From positions 9,734,001 through 9,798,000 of the forward strand of contig OY756970.1 of assembly GCA_963580455.1 (NCBI GenBank): a stretch of DNA of 64,000 nt, read 5' to 3'. The notes below the pieces were generated by a model, which saw only the letters and a program-made list of their open reading frames with translations, had not been told where the DNA came from and did not search any database. This DNA is from Euonymus europaeus (lineage: Eukaryota; Streptophyta; Magnoliopsida; Celastrales; Celastraceae). Positions 14,701-26,739 of this stretch are shown here, piece after piece. Made by a program: the position numbers and the translations under genes. The first letter of the stretch is position 1; each line of letters opens with the position of its first letter.

Positions 14701-16090
14701 GGTGTACACTTTTTATTGTTCCTTCTATGTAAAATTTTTCGAGTATAAGCTTCCTAGATTATTTCGATGCGAAAACACCAACTTTATAAGACAAATTGGA
14801 CAAAAATGTTAAAAGATCCTCCATAGAGAGAGTTGAGCAACTTCGAATCATCAAAATTGCCCGGTGTACACTTTTTATTGTCCTTTTATGTCAAATTTTA
14901 TGAGTATATACTTCCTGGATTATTTTGATGCCAAAAGCCCAACTACCAATGACAAATGGACAAAAACGTTGAAAGCTACTTCATAGTGACAGTTGAGCAA
15001 TTCCGGACCATCAAAGTTGCTCGGTGTACACTTTTTATTGTTCTTCTATGTCAAATTTTACGAGTATAAGCTGCCTAGATTATTTTGATGTCAAAACCCC
15101 AACTTTCTATGACAAATGGACAAAACCGTTGACAGCTCCTCTATAGAGTGAGTTGAGGAACTTCGGACTATCAAACTTGATCGGTTTACACTTTTTATTG
15201 TTCTTCTATGTCAAATTTTACGAGTATAAGCCTCCTAGATTACTTCGATGTCGGAACCCCAACTTTCTATGACAAATGGACAAAACCGTTTAAAGCTCCT
15301 CCATAGAGTGCGTTGAGCAACTTCGGACTATCAAAGTTGGTCGGTGTACACTTTTTATTGTTCCTTCTATGTAAAATTTTTCGAGTATAAGCTTCCTAGA
15401 TTATTTCGATGCGAAAACACCAAATTTATAAGACAAACTGGACAAAAACGTTAAAAGATCCTCCATAGAGAGAGTTGAGCAACTTCGAATCATCAAAGTT
15501 GGCCGGTGTACACTTTTTATTGTTCTTTTATGTCAACTTTTAAGAGTATATGCTTCTTGGATTATTTTGATGCCAAAACCCCAACTATGAATGATAAATG
15601 GACAAAACCGTTAAAAGCTACTTCATAGTGACAGTTAAGCAATTCCGGACCATCAAAGTTGCTCCGTGTACACTTTTTATTGTTCTTCTATATAAAATTT
15701 TACGAGTATAAGCTTCCTAGATTATTTTGATGTCAAAACCCCAACTTTCTATGACAAATGGACAAAATCGTTGAAAGCTCCTCTATAGAGTGAGTTGAGT
15801 AACTTCGGACTATCAAAGTTGATCGGTGTACACTTTTTAATGTTCTTCTATGTCAAATTTTACGAGTATAAGCTTCCTAGATTACTTCGATGTCGAAACC
15901 CCAACTTTCTATGACAAATGGACAAAACCGTTGACAGCTCCTCTATAGAGTGAGTTGAGTAACTTCGGACTATCAAAGTTGATCGGTGTACACTTTTTAT
16001 TGTTCTTCTATGTCAAATTTTACGAGTATAAGCCTCCTAGATTACTTCGATGTCGAAACCCCAACTTTCTATGACAAATGGACAAAACCG
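11787..16090 (+). repeat. Region II: long composite block, copy 2
   Basis: It is homologous to 5221-9684 (offset 6566, then 6406 bp). Shared private variants include TCAAAATTGCCCGG, ACCATCGAAG (12607, 13886), TCAAAGATGGTCGG (14687, matching 8281), CAACTATGAATGATAAATGG (15588, matching 9181) and GAAATCGTTTTAAGC. Similarity to copy 1 stops near 16090, where the order switches to the series also seen from 13420. Confidence 0.8.
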
Positions 16091-16143
16091 TTTAAAGCTC
16101 TTCCATAGAGTGAGTTGAGCAACTTCGGACTATCAAAGTTGAT

Positions 16144-18083
16144 CGGTGTATACTTTTTATTGTTCTTCTATGTCAAATTTTACGAGTATAAGCTTCCCAG
16201 ATTATTTCGATGCCAAAACCCCAACTTTCTATGATAAATGGAGAAATCGTTTTAAGCTCCTCGACAGAGTGAGTTGAGCAACTTTGGACTATCAAAGTTG
16301 CTCGGTGTACACTTTTTATTGTTCTTCGATGTCAAATTTTACGAGTATAAGCTTCCTAGATTATTTCGATGCCAAAACTCCAACTTTCTATGACAAATGG
16401 ACAAAACCATTTAAAGCACCTCCATAGAGTGAGTTGAGCAACTTCGGACCATCAAAGTTGCTCAGTGTACACTTTTTATTCTTCTTCTAATTAAAATTTT
16501 ACGAGTATAAGCTTCCTAGATTATTTCGATGCCAAAACCCCAACTTTCTATGACAAATGGACAAAACCGTTTAAAGCCAATTCATAGTGACAGTTAAGCA
16601 ATTCCGGACCATCGAAGTTGCTCGGTGTACACTTTTTATTGTTCTTCTATGTCAAATTTTACGAGTATAAGCTTCCTTGATTATTTTGATGCCAAAACCC
16701 CAATTTTCTATGACAAATGGACAAAACCGTTAAAAGATACTTTATAGTGACAGTTGAGCAATTCCGGACCATCAAAGTTGGTCGGTGTACACTTTTTATT
16801 GTTCTTCTATGTCAAATTTTACGAGTATAAGCTTCCTAGATTATTTCCATGACAAAACCGCAACTTTCTATGACAAATGGACAATACCGTTTAAAGCTAA
16901 TTCATAGTGACAGTTGAGCAATTCCGGACCATCAAAGTTGATCGGTGTACACTTTTTATTGTTCTTCTATGTAAAATTTTACGAGTATAAGCTTCCTAGA
17001 TTATTTTGATGTCAAAACCCCAACTTTCTATGACAAATGGACAAAACCGTTGAAAGCTCCTCTATAGAGTGAGTTGAGTAACTTCGGACTATCAAAGTTG
17101 ATCGGTGTACACTTTTTAATGTTCTTCTATGTCAAATTTTACGAGTATAAGCTTCCTAGATTACTTCGATGTCGAAACCCCAACTTTCTATGACAAATGG
17201 ACAAAGCCGTTGACAGCTCCTCTATAGAGTGAGTTGAGTAACTTCGGACTATCAAAGTTGATCGGTGTACACTTTTTATTGTTCTTCTATGTCAAATTTT
17301 ACGAGTATAAGCCTCCTAGATTACTTTGATGTCGAAACCGCAACTTTCTATGACAAATGGACAAAACCGTTTAAAGCTCTTCCATAGAGTGAGTTGAGCA
17401 ACTTCGGACTATCAAAGATGGTCGGTGTACACTTTTTATTGTTCCTTCTATGTAAAATTTTTCGAGTATAAGCTTCCTAGATTATTTCGATGCGAAAACA
17501 CCAACTTTATAAGACAAATTGGACAAAAACGTTAAAAGATCCTCCATAGAGAGAGTTGAGCAACTTCGAATCATCAAAATTGCCCGGTGTACACTTTTTA
17601 TTGTCCTTTTATGTCAAATTTTATGAGTATATACTTCCTGGATTATTTTGATGCCAAAAGCCCAACTACCAATGACAAATGGACAAAAACGTTGAAAGCT
17701 ACTTCATAGTGACAGTTGAGCAATTCCGGACCATCAAAGTTGCTCGGTGTACACTTTTTATTGTTCTTCTATGTCAAATTTTACGAGTATAAGCTGCCTA
17801 GATTATTTTGATGTCAAAACCCCAACTTTCTATGACAAATGGACAAAACCGTTGACAGCTCCTCTATAGAGTGAGTTGAGGAACTTCGGACTATCAAACT
17901 TGATCGGTTTACACTTTTTATTGTTCTTCTATGTCAAATTTTACGAGTATAAGCCTCCTAGATTACTTCGATGTCGGAACCCCAACTTTCTATGACAAAT
18001 GGACAAAACCGTTTAAAGCTCCTCCATAGAGTGCGTTGAGCAACTTCGGACTATCAAAGTTGGTCGGTGTACACTTTTTATTG
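16144..18083 (+). repeat. Region II: 17-monomer-offset duplicate of 13421-15360
   Basis: It aligns at a constant offset of 2723 bp (17 monomers), including the rare GAGGAACTTCGGACTATCAA followed by ACTTGATCGG (near 15157 and 17880) and GTGCGTTGAGC. The match ends near 18085, at a monomer with AAAATTTATCGAG, where the next block begins. Confidence 0.85.
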
Positions 18084-18088
18084 TTCCT

Positions 18089-19868
18089 TCTATGTAAAAT
18101 TTATCGAGTATAAGCTTCTTAGATTATTTCGATGCGAAAACACCAACTTTATAAGACAAATTGGACAAAAACGTTAAAAGATCCTCCATAGAGAGAGTTG
18201 AGCAACTTCGAATCATCAAAGTTGCCCGGTGTACACTTTTTATTGTCCTTTTATGTCAAATTTTATGAGTATATGCTTCCTGGATTATTTTGATGCCAAA
18301 AGCCCAACTACCAATGATAAATGGACAAAAACGTTGAAAGCTACTTCATAGTGACAGTTGAGCAATTCCGGACCATCAAAGTTGCTCGGTGTACACTTTT
18401 TATTGTTCTTCTATGTCAAATTTTACGAGTATAAGCTTCCTAGATTATTTTGATGTCAAAACCCCAACTTTTTATGACAAATGGACAAAACCGTTTATAG
18501 CTCCTCAATAGAGTGAGTTGAGCAACTTAGAACTATCAAAGTTGCTCGGTGTACACTTTTTATTGTTCTTCTATGTCAAATTTTACGAGTATCAGCTTCC
18601 TAGATTATTTCGATGCCAAAACCCTAACTTTCTATGACAAATGGACAAAACCGTTTAAAGCTCCTCCATAGAGTGAGTTGAACAACTTCGGACTATCAAA
18701 GTTGATCGGTGTATACTTTTTATTGTTCTTCTATGTCAAATTTTACGAGTATGAGCTTACCAGATTATTTCGATGCCAAAACCCCAACTTTCTATGATAA
18801 ATGGAGAAACCGTTTTAAGCTCCTCCATAGAGTGAGTTGAGAAACTTTGGACTATCAAAGTTGCTCGGTGTACACTTTTTATTGTTCTTCGATGTCAAAT
18901 TTTACGAGTATAAGCTTCCTAGATTATTTCGATGCCAAAACTCCAACTTTCTATGACAAATGGACAAAACCATTTAAAGCACCTCCATAGAGTGAGTTGA
19001 GCAACTTCGGACCATCAAAGTTGCTCAGTGTACACTTTTTATTGTTCTTCTAATTAAAATTTTACGAGTATAAGCTTCCTAGATTATTTCGATGCCAAAA
19101 CCCCAACTTTCTATGACAAATGGACAAAACCGTTTAAAGCTAATTCATAGTGACAGTTAAGCAATTCCGGACCATCGAAGTTGCTCGGTGTACACTTTTT
19201 ATTGTTCTTCTATGTCAAATTTTACGAGTATAAGCTTCCTAGATTATTTTGATGCCAAAACCCCAATTTTCTATGACAAATGGACAAAACCGTTAAAAGC
19301 TACTTCATAGTGACAGTTGAGCAATTCCGGACCATCAAAGTTGGTCGGTGTACACTTTTTATTGTTCTTCTATGTCAAATTTTACGAGTATAAGCTTCCT
19401 AGATTATTTCCATGACAAAACCGCAACTTTCTATGAAAAATGGACAAAACCGTTTAAAGCTAATTCATAGTGACAGTTGAGCAATTCCGGACCATCAAAG
19501 TTGCTCGATGTACACTTTTTATTGTTCTTCTATGTCAAATTTTACGAGTATAAACTTCCTAGATTATTTTGATGCCAAAACCCCAATTTTCTATGATAAA
19601 TGGAGAAAACCATTTTAAGCTCCTCCATAAAGTGAGTTGAGCAACTTCGGACTATCAAAGTTGCTCGGTGTACACTTTTTATTGTTCTTCTATGTCAAAT
19701 TTTACGAGTATAAGCTTCCTAGATTATTTCAATGCGAAAACACCAACTTTATAAGACAAATTGGACAAAAACGTTAAATGATCCTCCATAGAGAGAGTTG
19801 AGCAACTTTGAATCATTAAAGTTACCCGGTGTACACATTTTATTGTTCTTCTATGTCAAATTTTACGA
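18089..19868 (+). repeat. Region II: 11-monomer duplicate of 9761-11540
   Basis: It aligns at an offset of 8327-8328 bp (52 monomers). Both copies carry AATTTATCGAG, GTATCAGCTTCC, CTATGAAAAATGG, GTTAAATGATCC and TTACCCGGTGTACACATT. Homology stops near 19870, after which 11540 onward continues with class C while this copy passes into the 4-monomer array. Confidence 0.85.
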
Positions 19869-19869
19869 G

Positions 19870-22680
19870 TATAAGCTTCCTAGATTATTTCGATGTCAAA
19901 ACAACAACTTTCTAATGACAAATAGACAAAACCGTTTCTAGCTCATCCATAGAGTGAAATGAGCAACTTCGGACTATCAAACTTGCTCGGTGTACCCTTT
20001 TTATTGTTCTTCTGTGTCAAATTTTACGAGTATAAGCTTCCTAGATTATTTCGATGCCAAAACCCCAACTTTCTATGATAAATGTCAAAACCGTTTAAAG
20101 CTCCTCCATAGAGTGAGTTGAGCAACTTCGGACTATCAAAGTTGCTCGGTGTACACTATTTATTGTTCTTCTATGTCAAATTTTATGAGTATAAGCTTCC
20201 TAGATTATTTCGATGCCAAAACACCAACTTTCCTATGACAAATAGACAAAGCCGTTTATAGCTCCTCCATAGAGTGAGTTGAGCAACTTCGAACTATCAA
20301 AGTTGCTCGGTGTACACTTTTTATTGTTATTTTCTGTCAAATTTTACGAGTATATGCTTCTTGGATTATTTGGATGCCAAAACGCCAACTATCAGTGACA
20401 AATGTACAAAACCGTTAAAAGCTACTTCATAGTGAGAGTTGAGCAATTCTGAACAATCAAAGTTACTCGGTGTACACTTTTTATTGTTCTTCTATGTCAA
20501 ATTTTACGAGTATAAGCTTCCTAGATTATTTCGTTGTCAAAACAACAACTTTCTAATGACAAATAGACAAAACCGTTTCTAGCTCCTCCATAGAGTGAAA
20601 TGAGCAACTTCGGACTATCAAAGTTGCTCGGTGTACCCTTTTTATTGTTCTTCTATGTCAAATTTTACGAGTATAAGCTTCCTAGATTATTTCGATGCCA
20701 AAACCCCAACTTTCTATGACAAATGGGCAAAACCGTTTAAAGCTCCTCCATAGAGTGAGTTGAGCAACTTCGGACTATCAAAGTTGCTCGGTGTACACTA
20801 TTTATTGTTCTTCTATGTCAAATTTTACGAGTACAAGCTTCCTAGATTATTTCGATGCGAAAACACCAACTTTATAAGACAAATGGACAAAAACGTTAAA
20901 AGATCCTCCATAGAGATAGATGAGGAACTTCGAATAATCAAAGTTGCTCGGTGTACACTTTTTATTGTTCTTTTCTGTCAAATTTTACGAGTATATGCTT
21001 CCTGGATTATTTTGATACCAAAACCCCAACTATCAATGAAAAATGGACAAAATCATTAAAAGCTACTTCATAGTGAGAGTTGATCAATTCCGGACCAACA
21101 AAGTTGCTCGGTGTACAGTTTTTGTTGTTCTCCTATGTCAAATTTTACGAGTATAGGCTTCCTAGATTATTTCGATGCCAAAACTACAACTTTCCTATGA
21201 TAAATGGACAAAACCGTTTAAAGCTCCTCCATAGAGTGAGTTGAGCAACTTCGGACTTTCAAAGTTGCTCGGTGTACACCTTTTATTGTTCTTGTATGTC
21301 GAATTTTACGAGTATAAGCTTCCTAGATTATTTCGATGTCAAAACTCCAACTTTCTATGATAAATGGAGAAAACCATTTAAAGCTCCTCCATAGAGTGAG
21401 TTGAGCAACTTCGGACCATCAAAGTTGCTCGGTGTACACTCTTTATTGTTCTTCTATGTCAAATTTTACGAGTATAAGCTTCCTAGATTATTTCGGTGCA
21501 AAAACACCAACTTTATAAGACAAATGGACAAAAACGTTAAAAGATCCTCCATAGAGATAGTTGAAGAACTTCGAATCATCAAAGTTGCTCGGTGTACACT
21601 TTTTATTGTTCTTTTCTGTCAAATTTTACGAGTATATGCTTCCTGGATTATTTTGATGCCAAAGCCCCTACTATCAACGACAAATGGACAAAACCGTTAA
21701 AAGCTACTTCATAGTGAGAGTTGAGCAATTCTTGACCATCAAAGTTGCTCGGTGTACACTTTTTATTGTTCTTCTATGTCAAATTTTACGAGTATAAGCT
21801 TCCTAGATTATTTCGATGCCAAAACACCAACATTCTTATGAAAAATAGACAAAACCGTTTATAGCTCCTCCATAGAGTGAGTTGAGCAACTTCGAACTAT
21901 CAAAGTTGCTCGGTGTACACATTTTATTGTTCATGTATGTCAAATTTTACGAGTATATGCTTCCTGGATTATTTCGATGCCAAAACCCCAACTTTCTATG
22001 ACAAATGGAGAAAACCGTTTAAAGCTCCTCCATAGAGTGAGTTGAGCAACTTCAGACCATCAAAGTTGCTCGGTGTACACTCTTTATTGTTCTTCTATGT
22101 CAAATTTTATGAGTATAAGCTTCCTAGATTATTTCGATGCGAAAACACCAACTTTATAAGACAAATGGACAAAAACGTTAAAAGATCCTCCATAGAGATA
22201 GTTGAGGAACTTCGAATCGTCAAAGTTGTTCGGTGTACACTTTTTATTGTTCTTTTCTGTCAAATTTTACTACTATATGCTTCCTGGATTATTTTGATGC
22301 CAAAACCCCAACTATCAATGACAAATGGACAAAACCGTTAAAAGCCACTTCATAGTGAGAGTTGAGCAATTCTGGACCATCAAAGTTGCTCGGTGTACAC
22401 TTTTTATTGTTCTTCTATGTCAAATTTTACGAGTATGAGCTTCCTAGATTATTTCGATGCCAAAACACCAACTTTCTTATGACAAATAGACAAAACCGTT
22501 TATAGCTCTTCCATGGAGTGATTTGAGCAACTTCGGACTATCAAAGTTGCACGGTGTACACTTTTTATTGTTCTTCTATGTCAAATTTTATGAGTATAAG
22601 CTTCTTGGATTATTTCGATGCGAAAACACCAACTTTAAAAAATAAATAGACAAAACCGTTTATAGCTCTTCCATAGAGAT
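19870..22680 (+). repeat. Region III: 4-monomer higher-order repeat (641 bp), ~4.4 copies
   Basis: Successive units begin at about 20118, 20760, 21401 and 22042, spaced 641-642 bp, with a partial unit before 20118 (CAACAACTTTCTAATGAC near 19900 repeats near 20541). Each unit is D-like, then B-like with GAGATAGTTGAGGAAC, then A-like with TATGCTTCCTGG and GTGAGAGTTGAGC, then another D-like monomer. The copies are visibly less similar to each other than in other blocks. A 99-codon open frame recurs once per unit from 20760; it is a by-product of the repeat. Confidence 0.85.
20631..20790 (+). repeat. Exemplar monomer, class D (closest to consensus)
   Basis: This 160-bp unit is phased from the GTGTAC palindrome to the next one. 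It shows the typical order: T-rich segment, AAGCTTCCTAGATTA, TTCGATGCC, CAAAACCCCAAC, CCGTTTAAAGCTCCTCC, and a perfect 9-bp-arm dyad (GAGCAACTT / AAGTTGCTC) at the 3' end. The palindrome at its own 5' end has one change (GTGTACCC). By eye, most other classes can be derived from this form by a handful of substitutions. Confidence 0.85.
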
Positions 22681-23940
22681 AGTTGAGGAACTTCGAATCA
22701 TTAAAGTTGCGCGGTATACACTATTTATTGTTCTTTTCTGTCAAAATTTACGAGTATATGCTTCCTGGATTATTTTGATGCCAAAACCCCTACTATCAAC
22801 GACAAATGGACAAAACCGTTAAAAGCTCCTCCATAGAGTGAGTTGAGCAACTTCGAACTATCAAAGTTGCTCGGTGTAGACTTTTTATTGTTCTTGTATG
22901 TCAAATTATACGAGTATATGCTTCCTGGATTATTTCGATGCCAAAACCCCAACTTTCTATGACAAATGGAGAAAACCGTTTAAAGCTCCTCCATAGAGTG
23001 AGTTGAGCAACTTCGGACCATCAAAGTTGCTCGGTGTACACTTTTTATTGTTCTTTTCTGTCAAATTTTACGAGTATATGCTTCCTGGATTATTTTGATG
23101 CCAAAACCCCAACTATCAATGACAAATGGACAAAACCGTTAAAAGCCACTTCATAGTGAGAGTTGAGCAATTCTGGACCATCAAAGTTGCTCGGTGTACA
23201 CTTTTTATTGTTCTTCTAAGTCAAATTTTACGAGTATAAGCTTCCTAGATTATTTCGATGACAAAACACCAACTTTCTTATGACAAATAGACAAAACCGT
23301 TTATAGCTCTTCCATAGAGTGATTTGAGCAACTTCGGACTATCAAAGTTGAACGGTGTACACTTTTTATTGTTCTTCTATGTCAAATTTTATGAGCATAA
23401 GCTTCCTGGATTATTTCGATGCGAAAACACCAACTTTAAAAAATAAATAGACAAAACCGTTTATAGCTCTTCCATAGAGTGATTTGAGCAACTTCGGACT
23501 ATCAAAGTTGTACGGTGTACACTTTTTATTGTTCTTCTATGTCAAATTTTACGAGTATAAGCTTCCTAGATTATTTCGGTGCAAAAACACCAACTTTATA
23601 AGACAAATGGACAAAAACTTTAAAAGATCCTCCATGCAGATAGTTGAAGAACTTCGAATCATCAAAGTTGCTCGGTGTACACTTTTTATTGTTCTTTTCT
23701 GTCAAATTTTACGAGTATATGCTTCCTGGATTATTTCGATGTCAAAAACCCAACTTTCTATGACAAATGGACAAAACCGTTGAAAGCTCCTCTATAGAGT
23801 GAGTTGAGCAACTTAGGACTATCAAAGTTGCTCGGTGTACACTTTTTATTGTTCTTCTATGTCAAATTTTACGAGTATCAGCTTCCTAGATTATTTCGAT
23901 GCCAAAACCCCAACTTTCTATGACAAATGGACAAAACCGT
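22416..23940 (+). repeat. Region IV: duplicated block, copy 1 (offset 4324 bp)
   Basis: It matches 26740-28262 at an offset of 4322-4324 bp (27 monomers). Shared rare forms include GAGTATGAGCTTCC, CAACTTTAAAAAATAAATAG, GCGCGGTATACAC and CGGTGTAGAC. The stretch 22770-22952 translates identically to 27094-27276 on the minus strand. That shared minus-strand frame is a repeat artefact. Confidence 0.85.
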
Positions 23941-25270
23941 TTAAAGCTCCTCCATAGAGTGAGTTGAACAACTTCGGACTATCAAAGTTGATCGGTGTAC
24001 ATTTTTTATTGTTCTTCTATGTCAAATTTTACGAGTATAAGCTTCCCAGACTATTTCGATGCCAAAACCCCAACTTTCTATGATAAATGGAGAAAACCGT
24101 TTTAATCTCCTCCATAGATTGAGTTGAGCAACTTCGGACTATCAAAGTTGCTCGGTGTACACTTTTTATTGTTCTTCTATGTCAAATTTTACGAGTATAA
24201 GCTTCCTAGATTATTTTGATGCCAAAACCCCAACTTTCTATGACAAATGGACAAAACCGTTTAAAGCACCTCCATAGAGTGAGTTGACCAACTTCGGACC
24301 ATCAAAGTTGCTCAGTGTACACTTTTTATTGTTCTTCTATGTCAAATTTTACGAGTATAAGCTTCCTAGATTATTTCGATGACAAAACACCAACTTTCTT
24401 ATGACAAATAGACAAAACCGTTTATAGCTCTTCCATAGAGTGATTTGAGCAACTTCGGACCATCAAAGTTGCTCAGTGTACACTTTTTATTGTTCTTCTA
24501 ATTAAAATTTTACGAGTATAAGCTTCCTAGATTATTTCGATGCCAAAACCCCAACTTTCTATGACAAATGGACAAAACCGTTGAAAGCTCCTCTATAGAG
24601 TGAGTTGAGCAACTTAGGACTATCAAAGTTGCTCGGTGTACACTTTTTATTGTTCTTCTATGTCAAATTTTACGAGTATCAGCTTCCTAGATTATTTCGA
24701 TGCCAAAACCCCAACTTTCTATGACAAATGGACAAAACCGTTTAAAGCTCCTCCATAGAGTGAGTTGAACAACTTCGGACTATCAAAGTTGATCGGTGTA
24801 CATTTTTTATTGTTCTTCTATGTCAAATTTTACGAGTATAAGCTTCCCAGACTATTTCGATGCCAAAACCCCAACTTTCTATGATAAATGGAGAAAACCG
24901 TTTTAATCTCCTCCATAGATTGAGTTGAGCAACTTCGGACTATCAAAGTTGCTCAATGTACACTTTTTATTGTTCTTCTATGTCAAATTTTACGAGTATA
25001 AGCTTCCTAGATTATTTTGATGCCAAAACCCCAACTTTCTATGACAAATGGACAAAACCGTTTAAAGCACCTCCATAGAGTGAGTTGACCAACTTCGGAC
25101 CATCAAAGTTGCTCAGTGTACACTTTTTATTGTTCTTCTATGTCAAATTTTACGAGTATAAGCTTCCTAGATTATTTCGATGACAAAACACCAACTTTCT
25201 TATGACAAATAGACAAAACCGTTTATAGCTCTTCCATAGAGTGATTTGAGCAACTTCGGACTATCAAAGT
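23760..25270 (+). repeat. Region IV: 5-monomer (801-bp) tandem duplication
   Basis: 23760-24470 aligns with 24561-25270 at an offset of 801 bp. Both copies contain AACTTAGGAC, GTATCAGCTTCC, CCCAGACTATTTCG, TTTTAATCTCCTCC with ATAGATTGAG, and GAGTTGACCAACTTC. They differ at a few positions (CTCGGTG versus CTCAATG near 24152/24953). Confidence 0.85.
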
Positions 25271-26287
25271 TGCACGGTGTACACTTTTTATTGTTCTTCT
25301 ATGTCAAATTTTATGAGCATAAGCTTCCTGGATTATTTCGATGCGAAAACACCAACTTTAAAAAATAAATAGACAAAACCGTTTATAGCTCTTCCATAGA
25401 GTGATTTGAGCAACTTCGGACTATCAAAGTTGTACGGTGTACACTTTTTATTGTTCTTCTATGTCAAATTTTACGAGTATAAGCTTCCTAGATTATTTCG
25501 GTGCAAAAACACCAACTTTATAAGACAAATGGACAAAAACTTTAAAAGATCCTCCATGCAGATAGTTGAAGAACTTCGAATCATCAAAGTTGCTCGGTGT
25601 ACACTTTTTATTGTTCTTTTCTGTCAAATTTTACGAGTATATGCTTCCTGGATTATTTCGATGTCAAAAACCCAACTTTCTATGACAAATGGACAAAACC
25701 GTTGAAAGCTCCTCTATAGAGTGAGTTGAGCAACTTAGGACTATCAAAGTTGCTCGGTGTACACTTTTTATTGTTCTTCTATGTCAAATTTTACGAGTAT
25801 CAGCTTCCTAGATTATTTCGATGCCAAAACCCCAACTTTCTATGACAAATGGACAAAACCGTTTAAAGCTCCTCCATATAGTGAGTTGAACAACTTCGGA
25901 CTATCAAAGTTGATCGGTGTACATTTTTTATTGTTCTTCTATGTCAAATTTTACGAGTATAAGCTTCCCAGACTATTTCGATGCCAAAACCCCAACTTTC
26001 TATGATAAATGGAGAAAACCGTTTTAAGCTCCTCCATAGATTGAGTTGAGCAACTTCGGACTATCAAAGTTTCTCGGTGTACACTTTTTATTTTTCTTCT
26101 ATGTCAAATTTTACGAGTATAAGCTTCCTAGATTATTTTGATGCCAAAACCCCAACTTTCTATGACAAATGGACAAAACCGTTTAAAGTACCTCCATAGA
26201 GTGAGTTGACCAACTTCGGACCATCAAAGTTGCTCAGTGTACACTTTTTATTGTTCTTCTATGTCAAATTTTACGAGTATAAGCTTC
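25142..26287 (+). repeat. Region IV: duplicate of 23220-24365 (offset 1922 bp)
   Basis: The block aligns at a constant offset of 1922 bp (12 monomers). The 300-base stretch at 25406-25705 has the same translation as 23484-23783 in all 99 codons. The match ends at about 26290, where GATGTCAAAACCTC replaces GATGACAAAACACC. Confidence 0.85.
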
Positions 26288-26739
26288 CTAGATTATTTCG
26301 ATGTCAAAACCTCAACTTTCTATGACAAAAGGACAAAACCGTTGAAAGCTCCTCTATAGAGTGAGTTGAGTAACTTCGGACTATCAAAGTTGATCGGTGT
26401 ACACTTTTTATTGTTCTTCTATGTCAAATTTTACGAGTATAAGCTTCCTAGATTACTTCGATGTCGAAACCCCAACTTTCTATGACAAATGGACAAAACC
26501 GTTGACAGCTCCTCTATAGAGTGAGTTTAGTAACTTCGGACTATCAAAGTTGATCGGTGTACATTTTTTATTGTTCTTCTATGTCAAATTTTACGAGTAT
26601 AAGCTTCCTAGATTACTTCGATGTCGAAACCCCAACTTTCTATGACAAATGGACAAAACCGTTTAAAGCTCCTCAATAGAGTGAGTTGAGCAACTTCGGA
26701 CTATCAAAGTTGCTCGGTGTACACTTTTTATTGTTCTTC

